Source: Hedera helix
Lineage: Eukaryota > Streptophyta > Magnoliopsida > Apiales > Araliaceae
Direction of reading: 5' to 3'
Length of the DNA: 64,000 nt
Assembly: GCA_947179155.2 (NCBI GenBank)
Contig: OX359267.1
Span: forward strand, 58,016,792-58,080,791
In this document: piece by piece, positions 49,723 to 62,007 of the stretch
How positions within the stretch are numbered: the first letter of the stretch is position 1
Layout of the letters: each line of letters begins with the position of its first letter
Position numbers and translations under genes: made by a program
The notes under the pieces: model-generated
What the model was told of the DNA's origin: nothing
Seen by the model: only the letters and a program-made list of their open reading frames with translations
Database searches by the model: none

Positions 49723-50929
49723 AGTAATTTCAACGAGAGAAAAATTAACGAGTCAACAATAATAATAATAACAAATACAATATATATAGCAATTTTTCTT
49801 TAAATATTTCTTTTTTTCTCTCAAAATTTCTAGCACATTGCATAGAGTATTTTATTTTAAGGAAGTTAGGTGACAGTAAAGCGGCTGGCATTTGATGAAG
49901 ATATAATTAGCTACGAGAGGTAGGTATGTCTTAATTTCTTTCATAAGAGGGTATGAAGGATCAGTCTATTTCACTTCAATAATGGCTGGCTCTTTAATCG
50001 ATCTGCGCATTAATTCAAGAATTGAAAGGGTGTATTATTGGTTATGTGCCCACCACTCAGTTCATCATCAATAGTTAACACCGCCAATCCAGATAAAATT
50101 ATTAATTTTTTTTTTTACGTATATTAAAAAAAATAATAATAACAGAATTATTCAAATTTAAATTCTCACATATTTTTTTATATATGTTAATATTACTTCA
50201 TAAATATGTATATAAAATAAAAATATAATAATTAATATTAAGAATATTATAAACAAATTATTATAAAAAATAAACTATTTAAAATAATTAAACATTTAAT
50301 TTGAGACTACTTAAAATAATAATAGAGACTTTTGTCTTAAGACGAAGGGAGTAGATACTGTAGCAAGTATCGATGATCTTCTTCTTCTCTCCTCAGCTTT
50401 TCTTTCTAGGGATTTTAGTTTTATTTTTAGTTAGAATATATATATATATATAGCTGACTTAGCTTGTTTCGTTTTCCTTAATTTTCTTTATTCATTTCCT
50501 TGTGAATTGATCTGTTGTATCATGTAGTATTCTTTTACATTGATTAATTAAAATAAAATTGAAAGAAGCTAGTATTTAATAATGTAAATATTTGCTTTAA
50601 TTTCGCAAATAATTAAGTATATAAATAACAAGTCTAGCTAGATCTAAAGGATGCATGAAAATAAATACTCAAGTTTTAATTTCCCCTAGGAAAACAAAAT
50701 TGTATTGATAATTGGAAGGCATATAATAAATATGTAGAAACGAATGTTGATAGTCTTGGGGACAATTTGAAACCTTTTATTAGCTCGATCAATTGTGAAA
50801 AAATGTTATTTAGCTTGTTGGAAATAGAAGTTTGCATGCGAATAAAATATCAAATGATAATTTTCCCGCAAATCGCGAATAGTTTAGTTTAAATTTATGG
50901 CATGTTAATTAAAAAAAATAAAATATTGA

Positions 50930-51108
50930 ATAAGTATGCATATACAACATCTAAACACAACATTCAAACATAACACTAAATACTATATTTATCTTAATCG
51001 TTAAAAAATTGGTTATGGTACGAATTTTAATGTCATATCTCACTTTTTAACGATTAAGATAAATATAATATTTGATATTATATTTAAATATTATGCACTT
51101 ATACTTAT
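50930..51108. mobile_element. foldback MITE, family A copy
   Basis: The left arm CACAACATTCAAACATAACA, CTAAATACTATATTTATC and TTAATCGTTAAAAA is mirrored by a right arm TTTTTAACGATTAAGATAAA, TATAATATTTGATATTATAT. It has the same end structure as 55694-55860. Confidence 0.65.
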
Positions 51109-51955
51109 TTTAAAATATTTATTGTGATTGTCGATCCATTAATGTACATTATTTATATATATTAAAGTAGTGGCCTAGTGGGGAAGTTTTGCATCTGTTT
51201 TTAGGTCCAGAAAACCTAAATAGTTGAAGGATAATCATAAGTTTGACAAACTTAGGAAAACTTGTAAATTTGTTAGAGCATTTTTAATTGTCTTTTCAAT
51301 CACTTTAAGATATTTAAATAAATGAGTCAAATCAAAAATATTATCTTTAACAATCTCTTCAACTTTAATCATCAAATCTGTAATTTCATTCTCTATATTC
51401 AAAATTGGTAAGTTGATATTAACCATTCAAAACATTTATTTTGTTTTAAGATAATCAAAATCATATAAAAAAGACTAAAAATATTTATTTTGCTTGATGT
51501 GTTTAATGTACAACTCATTTTAAAATTTAATAGCATTCATTTTTATTTATTTATTTATCATATTAGATAAAATATTATTTTGATTACCCTTTGGATAATC
51601 ACGTTAATTATGACCCTCTAGTTTATCCAATTTGACCCTCTGGATAATCACGTAAATTAATTTTTTAAGAAATTCTTGGAAGGGAATTTAGTTTTAACTA
51701 AATATTAATTTTTAAATATAATTTATTTTCCAAAATATTATCTTTTTAAAAAATAAATGCTATTAATTATTTCAAATGTTATTAATTATTATTGTTTTAA
51801 GTCAAATATTACATTAATTGAATTGAAAAGATTGATGAGATACAAAATATTAATATAACAAATAATGCTTTTCAAATTATCACGCAACTCCATAAACTTT
51901 AATTTGAAGAGTTTTTTTTGTTATTACTGTTAGAGATGCTCTAAGTTTTGCATAA

Positions 51956-51957
<2 letters not shown>

Positions 51958-52008
<51 letters not shown>
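51958..52008. repeat. composite (TA)n(CA)n microsatellite
   Basis: About 21 TA units pass directly into four CA units. Confidence 0.95.
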
Positions 52009-53006
52009 TTATTGAATTAATAAAAATATTTTAAATTAGTTATTTTATAATTTTCCGTCCGGAAAAATTTAATTGGCTAACTTTGAATGAGGTCCTCCGA
52101 GGAGGATGTCGAATATTTTAATGAGTTGGCATATATTTTCTCCATAAGATTATAAGAACAAAATAAAAAGTAATGAAATTTCTCTGCTCGCCTTTCTCCT
52201 GATCTGACCAAGCACGACATACGCACATTATCGGAAATAATGGAGGTCTGCACCTTCCATTAACATTCTTTCTCTCTCTTCACAAATTCTCTTGTTCCTC
52301 CATCACCGTGGATCTCATGGTACGCACTACGCCAGAGCCACAATTATTCGTCGGAATCCACTTCAAATATTTGTATCTTTATATATTGGCGGTGGAAAAT
52401 AAAAAAGAATAGCAGGAAATTGACGACGGCAGCGGCCACCAAATTACTTGTTTTACTTTTACATGAAAGTGAAAAAGATTTTAATTATTTAGCCAAAAAA
52501 AAAAAAGATTTTAATTATTTTTGCCTTGGTAATCAAATTTTGGCTTAGTCGGCAGATCCGAGAGGCTTTGTTGTTGGATTCTACGTTTTATTGGAACAAA
52601 TTTAGCTTTGATTTGGCGGTTTGGTTTGATGTTTAGAAGGTTTTGGTGCTTCAAATTAAATCTCATTTTAGGGATTTTTGGATTCAAATCAAATGCGATA
52701 TACCCTTACCCTCTTTTTCATCATATAGGCTGGGTTAAGTTGAAGGGGTGATGGGTGGTGAGAGGGAAGAAGCTTTAGGGAGAAATGGGACGCGAGGAGA
52801 AAGAAGGGCAGGGGAAGGAAGAAGATACAGCGAGGAATGGGAGGGAGGAAAGAGAAGCGATTTTTTTTTCCTGCCTTACTTATCCACACAAGCACTTCTA
52901 TTATTTTTTGACCTACTTTTTAATGCTTAGATGGAATATAGTGTTTCATATAGTATTAAATTTTGCTATATATAATGAATAATAATATATGCAATGATAG
53001 ATATAA

Positions 53007-54946
53007 TTAGGGGTGTACAAAGGTTAGTTTGGTCGGTTTAATATGTAAAAAAATAACTAAATCATTTAAGTCAGTTATAAAAAATTAAAAATCAAAATCG
53101 TACAAATTTTTATCCCGTAATCAGTTATTGGTTTAATTGGTCGGTTTAATCGATTTAGCTGGTGATAAGTAGGATTTTGTTCCTATTTATTAGGTATTTT
53201 TAGGCTTAATTAATTGTAAGTTTTTAAATATTTTTAGTGTTTTAGGTCATTTTATATAATTTACGTAATTTTTTGTGTTTTTATTATTTTTAATATTTTT
53301 ATATTATTTTTATTTAATTTATATTTTATTGTGTAGGAAAAATAAGCTTGGGGGCAAATCTATAAATTCTGCAAGAATTTGATGGCATTTTGGTAAATAA
53401 CCAGCACTGATGGCAAAATCGTAATTCAACCGACAAGTGGCGACCGGTAGCAAAATGGTAATTATTCGGAAAACTGAGCCACGCGCAATGCGCGCAAGGA
53501 ATTCAGGCAACAAAGCACACAACGTCGTTTGAAGGACGGCTCCAGAAAGAAAAGCGCCATGCGCGGCTGGCTCGCGTTGATCGGTTAGCTGTCAAGGTCA
53601 GGGACGTGTTTGGTTTGCGCGAAAATTGCTAGAAACGGGATTATTCGCGAATTTGGGCATTAATTTGATTCCAAATTGAATTTTAATTCCACATCAGCTT
53701 AGGATTATTATTGTACTTCTATAAATACATTACATTACATTAGAGTAAATAATAAGCAGATTATTATATATAATTAGGAACTCTCTCTCTCAGGTTTTTC
53801 TTATATATTATTATTATTATGTTTGCTAATTTTATTATTCAGTTCTAGGGAATTTCAAACCCGATTATAATTAATGTTTAAATCAATTCAATAATATTAT
53901 TTATTCTTCCTTACATGAAATTATTTATGATAATCTGTTTTAATTGTTTATTTAATATTGGGTTTGATTGATTTAATTTTGGTCTGTTGAGTTGATCAAA
54001 TTATTATCAATTGCTAGATTTAGGAATTATATTACGTGTAATTGATATTGTTCATAATCGTTGGTAGTGAATAGTGATAGATGATTGTGGTCAAGTTTTT
54101 ATTTATTGTTATGATTATCATGATGTAAGTTAAACAGTCTGAGCTTATGAGATTGTTGCTTAGAATAATCTAATTTTCTTGTGATTAATGCTTCTATTAT
54201 ATTAAATTTAGAGAGCTTTGTTCTAGATTGTATAATGGTTAGAATCTAATGAAGAGCTTGTTTTGTTAGATTAAAATTATGGGAAATTTCGGATAGCAAA
54301 ACTTGTTGTTGCCTAGAGTTATCAGTTTCATGGAAGGATAAAAATATATTTTGAAAGATTGATCTGTTAATTGTAAATGTGAGATTGAACCGAAGAACTG
54401 AAATATTTAATTTATTAATTAATTTTATTAATTTACTTTTGTTTATTTAGTTAATTCAAAACCCTGTTTTAGTTTACATTGCATAAAAATAAATTAATCA
54501 TTCTTTGTGAGTTCGATCCTTACTTGCTATTATACTGAGTTTGTGATTGAAAATGAGAATTAATTTTGGAGTGTTAACGACAGCTTCCAACTGGTTATTA
54601 AAACTTAAGCATAAAAGATAGAATTAGTATGTCACCAAATTTTAAAACAATATATTGTTGGATAACAGGAAATTGGTCAAAAAACTATAAAAAGGACATA
54701 TAATAAATATATAATTATATAAAATAAATAATTATTAAAAAAGTATATAAATTATATTATAATATTAAGGCGTTCAGTCGGTTTCGAATTTTGAATAAAC
54801 CAAACCGAAATCGACCAATATAATTTCTGTTTTTTAGTTTTACAAGTTTTGATTTTTCGATTTTGTGATTTTCGGTTTGGTTTATTAACGATTCGATTTA
54901 GTGTAGTTGATTTTTCGATTATTTTCGATTTTGTGTGCATCCCTAA
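53007..54946. mobile_element. hAT-like MITE interrupted by a solo LTR
   Basis: The left end TTAGGGGTGTACAAAG and the right end, read inversely TTAGGGATGCACACAAAA, are imperfect terminal inverted repeats of a type common in plant hAT MITEs. Both halves carry GGTCGGTTTAAT/ATTTTCGGTTTGGT-like mirrored motifs. Removing the LTR at 53163-54589 restores a continuous AT-rich element of about 510 bp. No 8-bp target duplication was identified, so the superfamily is tentative. Confidence 0.55.
53163..54589 (+). mobile_element. solo LTR nested in a MITE
   Basis: A 1427-bp unit starts TGATAAGTAGGATTTTGTTC and ends GACAGCTTCCA, with GCTGG before and ACTGG after (4 of 5 bases identical; CTGG exact). Inside are a GC-richer block (53330-53640), CTATAAATACATTA at about 53719 as a TATA box, and a CT run, the layout of an LTR promoter. 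No internal retroelement genes. Confidence 0.6.
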
Positions 54947-55693
54947 GTACAATGACATAACGCAAAAATGGTGGGACCTTCCATTTTTATATTATGAGTC
55001 TCACTATTTTTACATTAAGTCATTATACCTATCATTACATAAATTATTATTTATAATAAAATTGTATAGTATTCTATGTTATGTGTGTAAACTTATTCTA
55101 TTGTATTTTTTAACATGAAATGGGTCATTATTTAATGAGTCACATGGCACCTGCTCAGTTAGCCAAATCAACAATACTGTTTATTCTTTGAACAAAAAAT
55201 TATAAAATAATTAATTTAATTTTTTTATGAGTTTCATAAGCAAATATAAGAAAAAAAGATTTAACAACTAAAATAAAAATTAACCCTTAATAGGCCGACC
55301 AAAATATCAATAGACCAACCATAATAACTCTCTTATTTTTATTATATATGTCCTTTTTTTTGATAAAAGTATAAAATTATATATATATTTTAGAGAAAAA
55401 ATTTAATTATTTTTTATTTTACTTTTAAAAATGGAGTAATTAAAAAGAGATAAGAAGAAAAAGTAATTAATTAGTGCATGAGTAATAATAAAATATCAAA
55501 AAAACATTAATTACTTAATATTAATATTAATATGACTTCGTCTTAAATGATCTATATAATGAAGAAAAAAAAAAGAGTATAATTATTTGGTGGTTAAAAC
55601 ATATAATTTTGCAATAAGCAACCATCCGAATTATGTTAGTAGTAAATTACATTTAGGTGACCTCAATAAATTTCATTTGCATAATAATAATGA

Positions 55694-55860
55694 ATAAGTG
55701 TAAGTGCACAACATTTAAATATAATGTCAAATACTATATTTATTTTAGCTATTAAAAATTGGAATAATGTATTAAAATATATATTATACCTCACTTTTTA
55801 ATAATTAAAATAAATATAGTGTTTAGTGTTGTATTTGAATGTTGTGTATATAGACTTGTC
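55694..55860. mobile_element. foldback MITE, family A copy (most complete)
   Basis: The left ATAAGTGTAAGTGCACAACA and the right end (inverse ACAAGTCTATATACACAACA) agree at 14 of 20 positions. The inner arms AATACTATATTTATTTTAGC and TTTAATAATTAAAATAAATA pair over about 60 bp. Confidence 0.65.
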
Positions 55861-56204
55861 CATAATAATCGACATATTGCATAATAATGAGCATTTTTGT
55901 CTCTACTTTTAGAAAAATATTTTTCATTAACTTCAATAAAATTATGTTTATTCTTAGAGTTTTTTACCTTCTCATATTTTTAAAGGAGCAAATATTAAAA
56001 TATTAATAATTTATAAATAAATTCATACTTAATAGAGAACAATTAATTTTTTTATCGTAAGATGTGAATCATCCAATTACAGATGATGTTTAAATCTGGG
56101 ACATTGCAAATATAAGTTTTTTATAAAAGTAAGTGTTCGTACTCTATCATGTGTCATTTGTTTCTTTTTTTGAAAATCAAATATAAATTATACTATAATA
56201 TTAT

Positions 56205-56335
56205 GAATACGTAATATTTAAATATTATATTTATATTAATTATTAAAAAATAAAATATTATTATATTTTATTTTTTAAAAATTAAAATAAATATAATATT
56301 TAATTTTGTGTTTAAATTTTGTGACCATACTCGTA
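56205..56335. mobile_element. foldback MITE, family A degenerate copy
   Basis: The left TAATATTTAAATATTATATT and the right AAAATAAATATAATATTTAA with GTGTTTAAATTTTGTGACCA repeat the family A pattern at low similarity. Confidence 0.45.
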
Positions 56336-56509
56336 TTTGTGTTTTTACGTTGGCTGGTTCGCGGTAAATGATTGATCAAGAAATTCCGACTCTTAACCCT
56401 TTCCTCTTTTCTTACCAACAGTTATTCTGTCCTCACGCTCTGCTCTGCTCTCTCCCAATCGCGAAGACAGATAGATTTCAGAGATCCAATCTCGCTCTCG
56501 AACCTCGAC

Positions 56510-56517
56510 TATATAAA
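56510..56517 (+). promoter_or_regulatory. putative TATA box, O-fucosyltransferase gene
   Basis: TATATAAA lies 93 bp before the start codon, preceded by pyrimidine-rich DNA. This would give a 5'UTR of about 60 nt. Confidence 0.55.
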
Positions 56518-56602
56518 CCCTACTGAATCAACCTTCATCATTCATAACAATCCATATCAAACTTGGAGGACCTATACATATATACACGTATATCCATATA
56601 AA

Positions 56603-59109
56603 ATGATTGCATTTATTGTGAAGAAACCCTTGTTTAATATACTGGTAGTAACTTTCTCTCTCCTCCTTGCTGTGATCTATCTATCGTCCCCTTCCTCATC
56701 GTTCACGGCTTATTTCTTTAATTCTCCACTGTAAGTACTTATTTCTCTTTACTTCTATTTGATTACTAGAGTATAGGCTCACTTCAGTTTTTGACTTAAA
56801 TTCCATTACTAAATAATTGTCACTTATGGTTACGATTGTCTCGTAATGATCTATTCGTTTATGATTACCCCATACAGGAAATATAAATTTATGGTTGGTA
56901 TTTCAGGTCCACTACAAGCAGCAGCGGAAAATCAGATATATGGAGTGTTCGAAGGATTGTTGATTGGCGACCTTGCCGTTGGTGGATTCAGGGACATCTA
57001 ACTGGTTAGTTTTATTGTTGTTATTTATTTTGAATCTTTCATTTGGAGTCACTGGTGAAGTTATCCTTTTGAAATTAATTGGGATAGTAAATGCTATATA
57101 TGTAAGCAAAATTAGGGATAACTCATTCTATACGTTTATGAAGTTATTCAAAAAAATATAATAATATCAAATTAAGAATTCATGCCCTTTTGCAAGTGTC
57201 AAATCGATTTCCAAATCTCATGATATTTGGCCCATTTAATTAAAATATAATATCAAAAAAAAAAAAAAAAGACTTCAGATGGAGACTCTTCTTGGAGCTT
57301 ATGGAGTAACTATTTGTGAAATGTGGAATTATTTAGGTGGCAATCAATTTAGCATAGTTGCTAAGTGATTAGAGTTGGGGATGGGGTTGTAATTGGTTTT
57401 ATATTTCTGAGTCATTCTTGACTGGCTTTCAATGCAGACAATTGCATTTCGTTTTTTGTGTTAAAATGCTGCAGCTCTGCCGCCAGAGAGTAATGGCTAT
57501 ATTCGAGTGGATTGTTATGGTGGGCTTAATCAGATGAGGAGGGATGTGAGTACCTGACATATTGCTTTCTCATTGATGGTTGCTGTGATAAAATTGAGTT
57601 ATGTAGGGTACAACCTTATACTGTTTATGATGGTTTCAGTTATGTGATGGTGTTGGCATTGCTCGTTTGCTAAATGCAACTATTGTGCTGCCAAAGTTTG
57701 AAGTGGCTGCCTATTGGAATGAATCAAGGTAATCAATGCCGTTTACTGAGGAATGGTTTCCCGCTGTTTTATTCTCTTAATCACAACAATGAGAAAAATG
57801 ACCACTTGTAATAAAAAAAGGATTAGTTGTAAAATTCACTTTCTTACAGTAGATCAAATTTTAGAGTGTATGAACCGAACAATTCCCATTGCTGCAAATA
57901 TTTCTTCCCACTTTATCTCTTTGGAAATAATGCAATGACATAGCACTTTAATGCCATGTAGTTGTGTAATATGTGGCAATGTACTCAGACTTGCATTCAT
58001 CCCCTGTTTTTCTCATTCTTGCATTTATTTTCTACAACTTGTTCTGCTATAAAATATGGATTGCTCATACATGTTACCTTCCAGAATCTCTCTAATTATT
58101 TGTTAGACTGAATCTGCTGATTCAAGTATCTATTCATTTTAAAAAAAGGAAACCTATGAATCCTAAATCCTTACAGATCTGTGTAAAGACAAAAAGATTT
58201 TGTATACAAGAACAAAAAAAACAACGTCCAATAACTTAACCACTTACTAAAAAATCCAGAAACGTACTCCCTCCAGTCTACAATAAGAGTCCCAATTGTC
58301 AAGAAACTCTCATGTCTAGTTTATTAAATTGGAGCTGGGGAAGTGAAAGCAGGATGTCTAGTGTGACGTCAAGTGTAGTGGTATTGGTTCCATTTTGACA
58401 AAGGTAGTATGCCTGGTTGAGGGTCCAGTACTGGTCCCATTTCTTTTGATGATACGTGAAACAGAAATATATCCTTAATATATTCTGCAAATAGGACTCA
58501 TTTTGTATTAATTAAGTTCATCTTTTAGTGTATGGCTTGGAGGAAATCTTTAATATCTTTTGAGCTCCACCATACAAAGCACCCTGTATAGACTGAAATT
58601 ATGATTAGTGAACCACCTTGACAAATATGTGACGAGGTATGCTGAAGAAGAAAAACTGAAAAATGTGATCTAGTTTATCTTAACTGTAAACATGCTGGCT
58701 TACTATATTCTAGAACACGGGAAGAGATAATTAACTTCATTATCTATTGTGCCATGAAAAGTTAATCATCTTACATTGTGCTATTCTTTACTGCAATGAC
58801 CTAAGAGTAATAGAACTTTGATTCTCTTAGTGTTTTTGGATAGGGAGCAAAGGAAGGGAAATGGAAAGAAGAAAATGAATAAATATTGAGCTTTTCTTCT
58901 CCTTCTCAAGTTTCCTCTCTTTCTTCTTGTCAAGTAGGAACCACACAAAAAAGCAAATTCGAAGTATATTAAAATTCTTTTATTCCTCCCTTCCTAAACA
59001 CGCAATCTTCACTGTTTCTTTTCTTCATTAATTTATATAGCTTCATATTATAGGGAGCTTCATTTTCCTCTGGTGACCATTATAAAGATTTCTACTTCTG
59101 TTCCTATCA

Positions 59110-59143
<34 letters not shown>

Positions 59144-60626
59144 AATATATATTCATTGTGGCATAACTCTTTAGTCTTCATCAGTGATTTTGCAGATGTA
59201 TTTGATGTAGACTACTTCATTCAAAAGTTGAATGGATTTGTCGAAGTTGTGAAAAAATTGCCAGATGCAATTGCATCAAAAGAACCAATTCGAGTTGATT
59301 GCAGCAAACGCAAAGGCCAATTTGATTATATTGAAAGTGTCCTCCCTTCTCTATTGGAGCATCATTATATCTCAATCACTCCTGCGATGAGCCAAAGGAG
59401 GGATAGGTAATCATGTTGTTTTTTATTTTTTTTCTTCCATCTAGTATACACTGCCTTTGACTAGTAGTTTCTATTTGGAGAAGATCAGTCCCAATTTAAT
59501 GTTCGACACACTGTAATTATGCAGGTTGAAATAGAAAATATGTTGTTAATTGACGGCCTTTAGAGCTGTTCATGTAGATGAAACTGTCATGTGTATGGAA
59601 TGAGCCCCAAAAAAATTGTTTTTGGTAAAAATCTACTTTATTTTAATACAGTATAGGCTGTTTCTGTTGGTTTACTTTCCCGGATAATGAACCTCTGCAA
59701 TAATTTTATATTTGTATCTAGGGTACGGTGGATTTGGAAAATGCTATTCAATTATCTGCTGTTCCTTTAGTAGTCTTTTTTGTCATGATAAGGATGTATG
59801 CTGATTTTTATGATTTGTGGACATTACCTTGATTCACCAATAATTTATTTTTGAGTTCCTTTCAGCAAATTGCTTTTGTTTGTAATCTCACAGGTATCCC
59901 CTGTATGCGAAGGCTGCTCTTTGTCAAGCATGTTACAGTGCACTACGTTTAACCAGAGCCTTGGAGGAGAAAGGCTCTGAGCTTCTGGAAGCTATACCCA
60001 AACCCTTTATCTCACTTCACCTTCGTTTTGAACCTGACATGGTAGCTTACAGTCAATGTGAGTACCATGGTCTTTCTCCAACCTCTATGGAAGCCATAGA
60101 GGCTGCTCGGGGAGATCGTAAACCTTGGACTGGAGAAGCAGCCCGTGTCTGGAGAAGCCGTGGGAAATGCCCCCTCACTCCAAATGAGACTGCTTTCATT
60201 CTTCAATCCCTATCCATCCCTATAAACACAAATATTTATTTGGCAGCTGGGGATGGTTTGATGGAACTTGAAGGGTTAACCTCTGTTTACACCAACGCTG
60301 TTACCAAATCTTCCCTCCTTACTGGTCAGGATTTTAAAAGCATGCATGGGAACACAAAAGCTGCACTGGATTATTATGCATCGATCAACAGCGACTCTTA
60401 TATGGCTACATATTTTGGGAACATGGATAAGATGGTGGCAGCAATGCGGGCCTATAAGGGATTGTTTAGAACACTTTTCTTAAGTAGGAGGGCCTTTGCA
60501 AAGTTCACTTCAGAGGGGCTCAAGGGGAAGGTGTTGATGGACGCCTTATGGAAGGCCCATAGAGATGATTTTGTGATGGGAAGAGGATCAGCTTTACCGG
60601 ACTGCTTTTGTGACTTAAAATTGTGA
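56603..60626 (+). CDS. GDP-fucose protein O-fucosyltransferase-like protein
   Basis: Six exons: 56603-56730, 56907-57004, 57475-57545, 57640-57728, 59185-59406 and 59894-60626. All introns are GT-AG and in consistent phase; the protein is 446 residues. Residues about 10-29 form a single membrane anchor after a short cytosolic tail (type II, Golgi). The catalytic region has SNGYIRVDCYGGLNQMRRDL, CDGVGIARLLNATIVLPKFE, the GDP-fucose-binding FISLHLRFEPDMVAYSQCEY (HLRF at 245-248), CPLTPNETAFIL and IYLAAGDGLMELEGL. This is the plant PF10250 family (formerly DUF246), GT-B fold. Substrate is unknown; relatives act on cell-wall glycans or proteins. The C-terminus is DCFCDLKL. It converges with the PPR gene downstream. 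Confidence 0.93.
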
Positions 60627-62007
60627 TTTCTAGTCCTTTTCCCAATCACATCAAATTGTTTCGCATGCGACTGGTTGTACTTATCCAGCATTCTTTACCA
60701 AGGAATCTCTTATAGAGGTACCCTAGTATTTGTTTGATTGAGTTGTATAACTTGTACACCCATTCAATAGTTCCACAATTTTTGTAGTTCACATGTTTTA
60801 GGCGGGAGGTCACATGAAAATTATAACGTGCAATTGTGCACCTTAGTTTATGGAACGATTTTCTAATCTTGGATGTGTTACCTGCATCAAATACGAATAT
60901 GCATAATGCATTCACCATGGTAGGTGCTTGAAAATTTTGCTGACCAATAATTAACAAGATGTTGCTTTTAATGCTGTAAATAGCTCTTCGACCATAATAA
61001 TGGCGATGACTTCCAAACAATCACCGGCTTACATACGGTAATATTGAGCAATATATTAATTAAACAACCAGATGTATACGGTTTTTATAAGTCAAAGTTG
61101 CCAGTCTTGTGTGCCTAACCACAGTATCCATTTCAGTGATGATACAAAATCAGAAAAGGATGCTGGGAGGTAAAATATCATTCAGCACTTATTTATAGCA
61201 TATGCAGAATTTAGATGGGATGGATAGCTCAATGGAAAGGGTATCACCATTTGGTTAGTGCTCGAACCACATCTCCCCCATCCTAAGCAGAATCCCCCAT
61301 ATGTTTCTATGCCTTGGAGCTGCTTATATGGATTCTCCAAGGCATTCGACTTTTTTAGAGTTTTCTGCAGTTTTCACCTCCTTCACTAGGCCTCGTTGAG
61401 GTCCTGATGATCAACACATTCAAACACCATAATTACTCCTAAACACAACTTATCTGATAAACAGAAAAAATGAATTAACACCTCCGTTTATAACTACACG
61501 TAAAGATGAGCTTCACATACATTACAAGTATCCCCCATGAATCAACAGTACGAAAGACATAATAAAAGAGAGTGACATGTCATTTGTAATTTCGATTATA
61601 TTTGTACTGCACCAAGATATGATCAAGAGAGAAACAGCTACCGACTTGCTTAACCTCACAAAAGACGGTTTTGATTAGTATTATGTATATGAAAGAGTAA
61701 TGGGTTTAGCTTCTCCCTAGGTTCTTTTGTTGCTTTTGTCTTAATTCAGTTCCACCACATTAATTCTGTTATTGCAGCATGCTTGGATGAAAATCGAAGA
61801 AATCCATAAGGGAATTTAGCTCAGTAAAGTCCAGCAGGACTTCAAATTCACACTTCTCATGTCCCAAGATAAACATATGTAGGAAGGTTCAAAATGGTAA
61901 CAATCCATTCATGCCAACAGGAACGACTGCTTCGCAACACAGAAATCCACCCACATTTCCACAAATTTGACCACAAAGTCAAATGGGAGAAGTTGTACCC
62001 TCTCTCT
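60627..62007. other. shared 3' region of two convergent genes
   Basis: The O-fucosyltransferase (+) and PPR (-) transcripts end in this 1.4 kb. A SINE-like unit lies at 61214-61355. No other gene is seen. Confidence 0.6.
61214..61355 (+). mobile_element. SINE-like tRNA-derived pol III unit
   Basis: GATGGGATGGATAGCTCAAT opens the unit. TAGCTCAATGG (61225-61235) fits the pol III A box, and GTGCTCGAACCAC (about 61258-61270) fits a B box, about 25 bp apart. Downstream is a perfect 11-bp hairpin (ATGCCTTGGAG 61309-61319, CTCCAAGGCAT 61335-61345) followed by TTTTTT (61350-61355), a pol III terminator. No cloverleaf can be drawn, so it is not a tRNA gene. Confidence 0.6.

Larger units (their letters stand above)
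49723..53006. other. intergenic region, no gene recognised
   Basis: AT-rich, with a foldback MITE (50930-51108), a TA/CA microsatellite (51958-52008) and a G/A-rich block at 52740-52860. Several short frames exist, but none has a recognisable domain. Confidence 0.55.
54947..56602. other. upstream region of the O-fucosyltransferase gene
   Basis: AT-rich with two foldback MITEs (55694-55860 and 56205-56335). The last 250 bp become pyrimidine-rich and include the probable core promoter. Confidence 0.55.

Noticed and set aside
52741..52930. Gly/Glu/Arg-rich frames in a G/A-rich block
   Set aside because: Purine-rich DNA yields open frames by composition. There is no conserved motif.
61214..61285. 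Possible tRNA gene
   Set aside because: A and B boxes are present, but no acceptor, D, anticodon and T stems can be paired. It fits a SINE head better.
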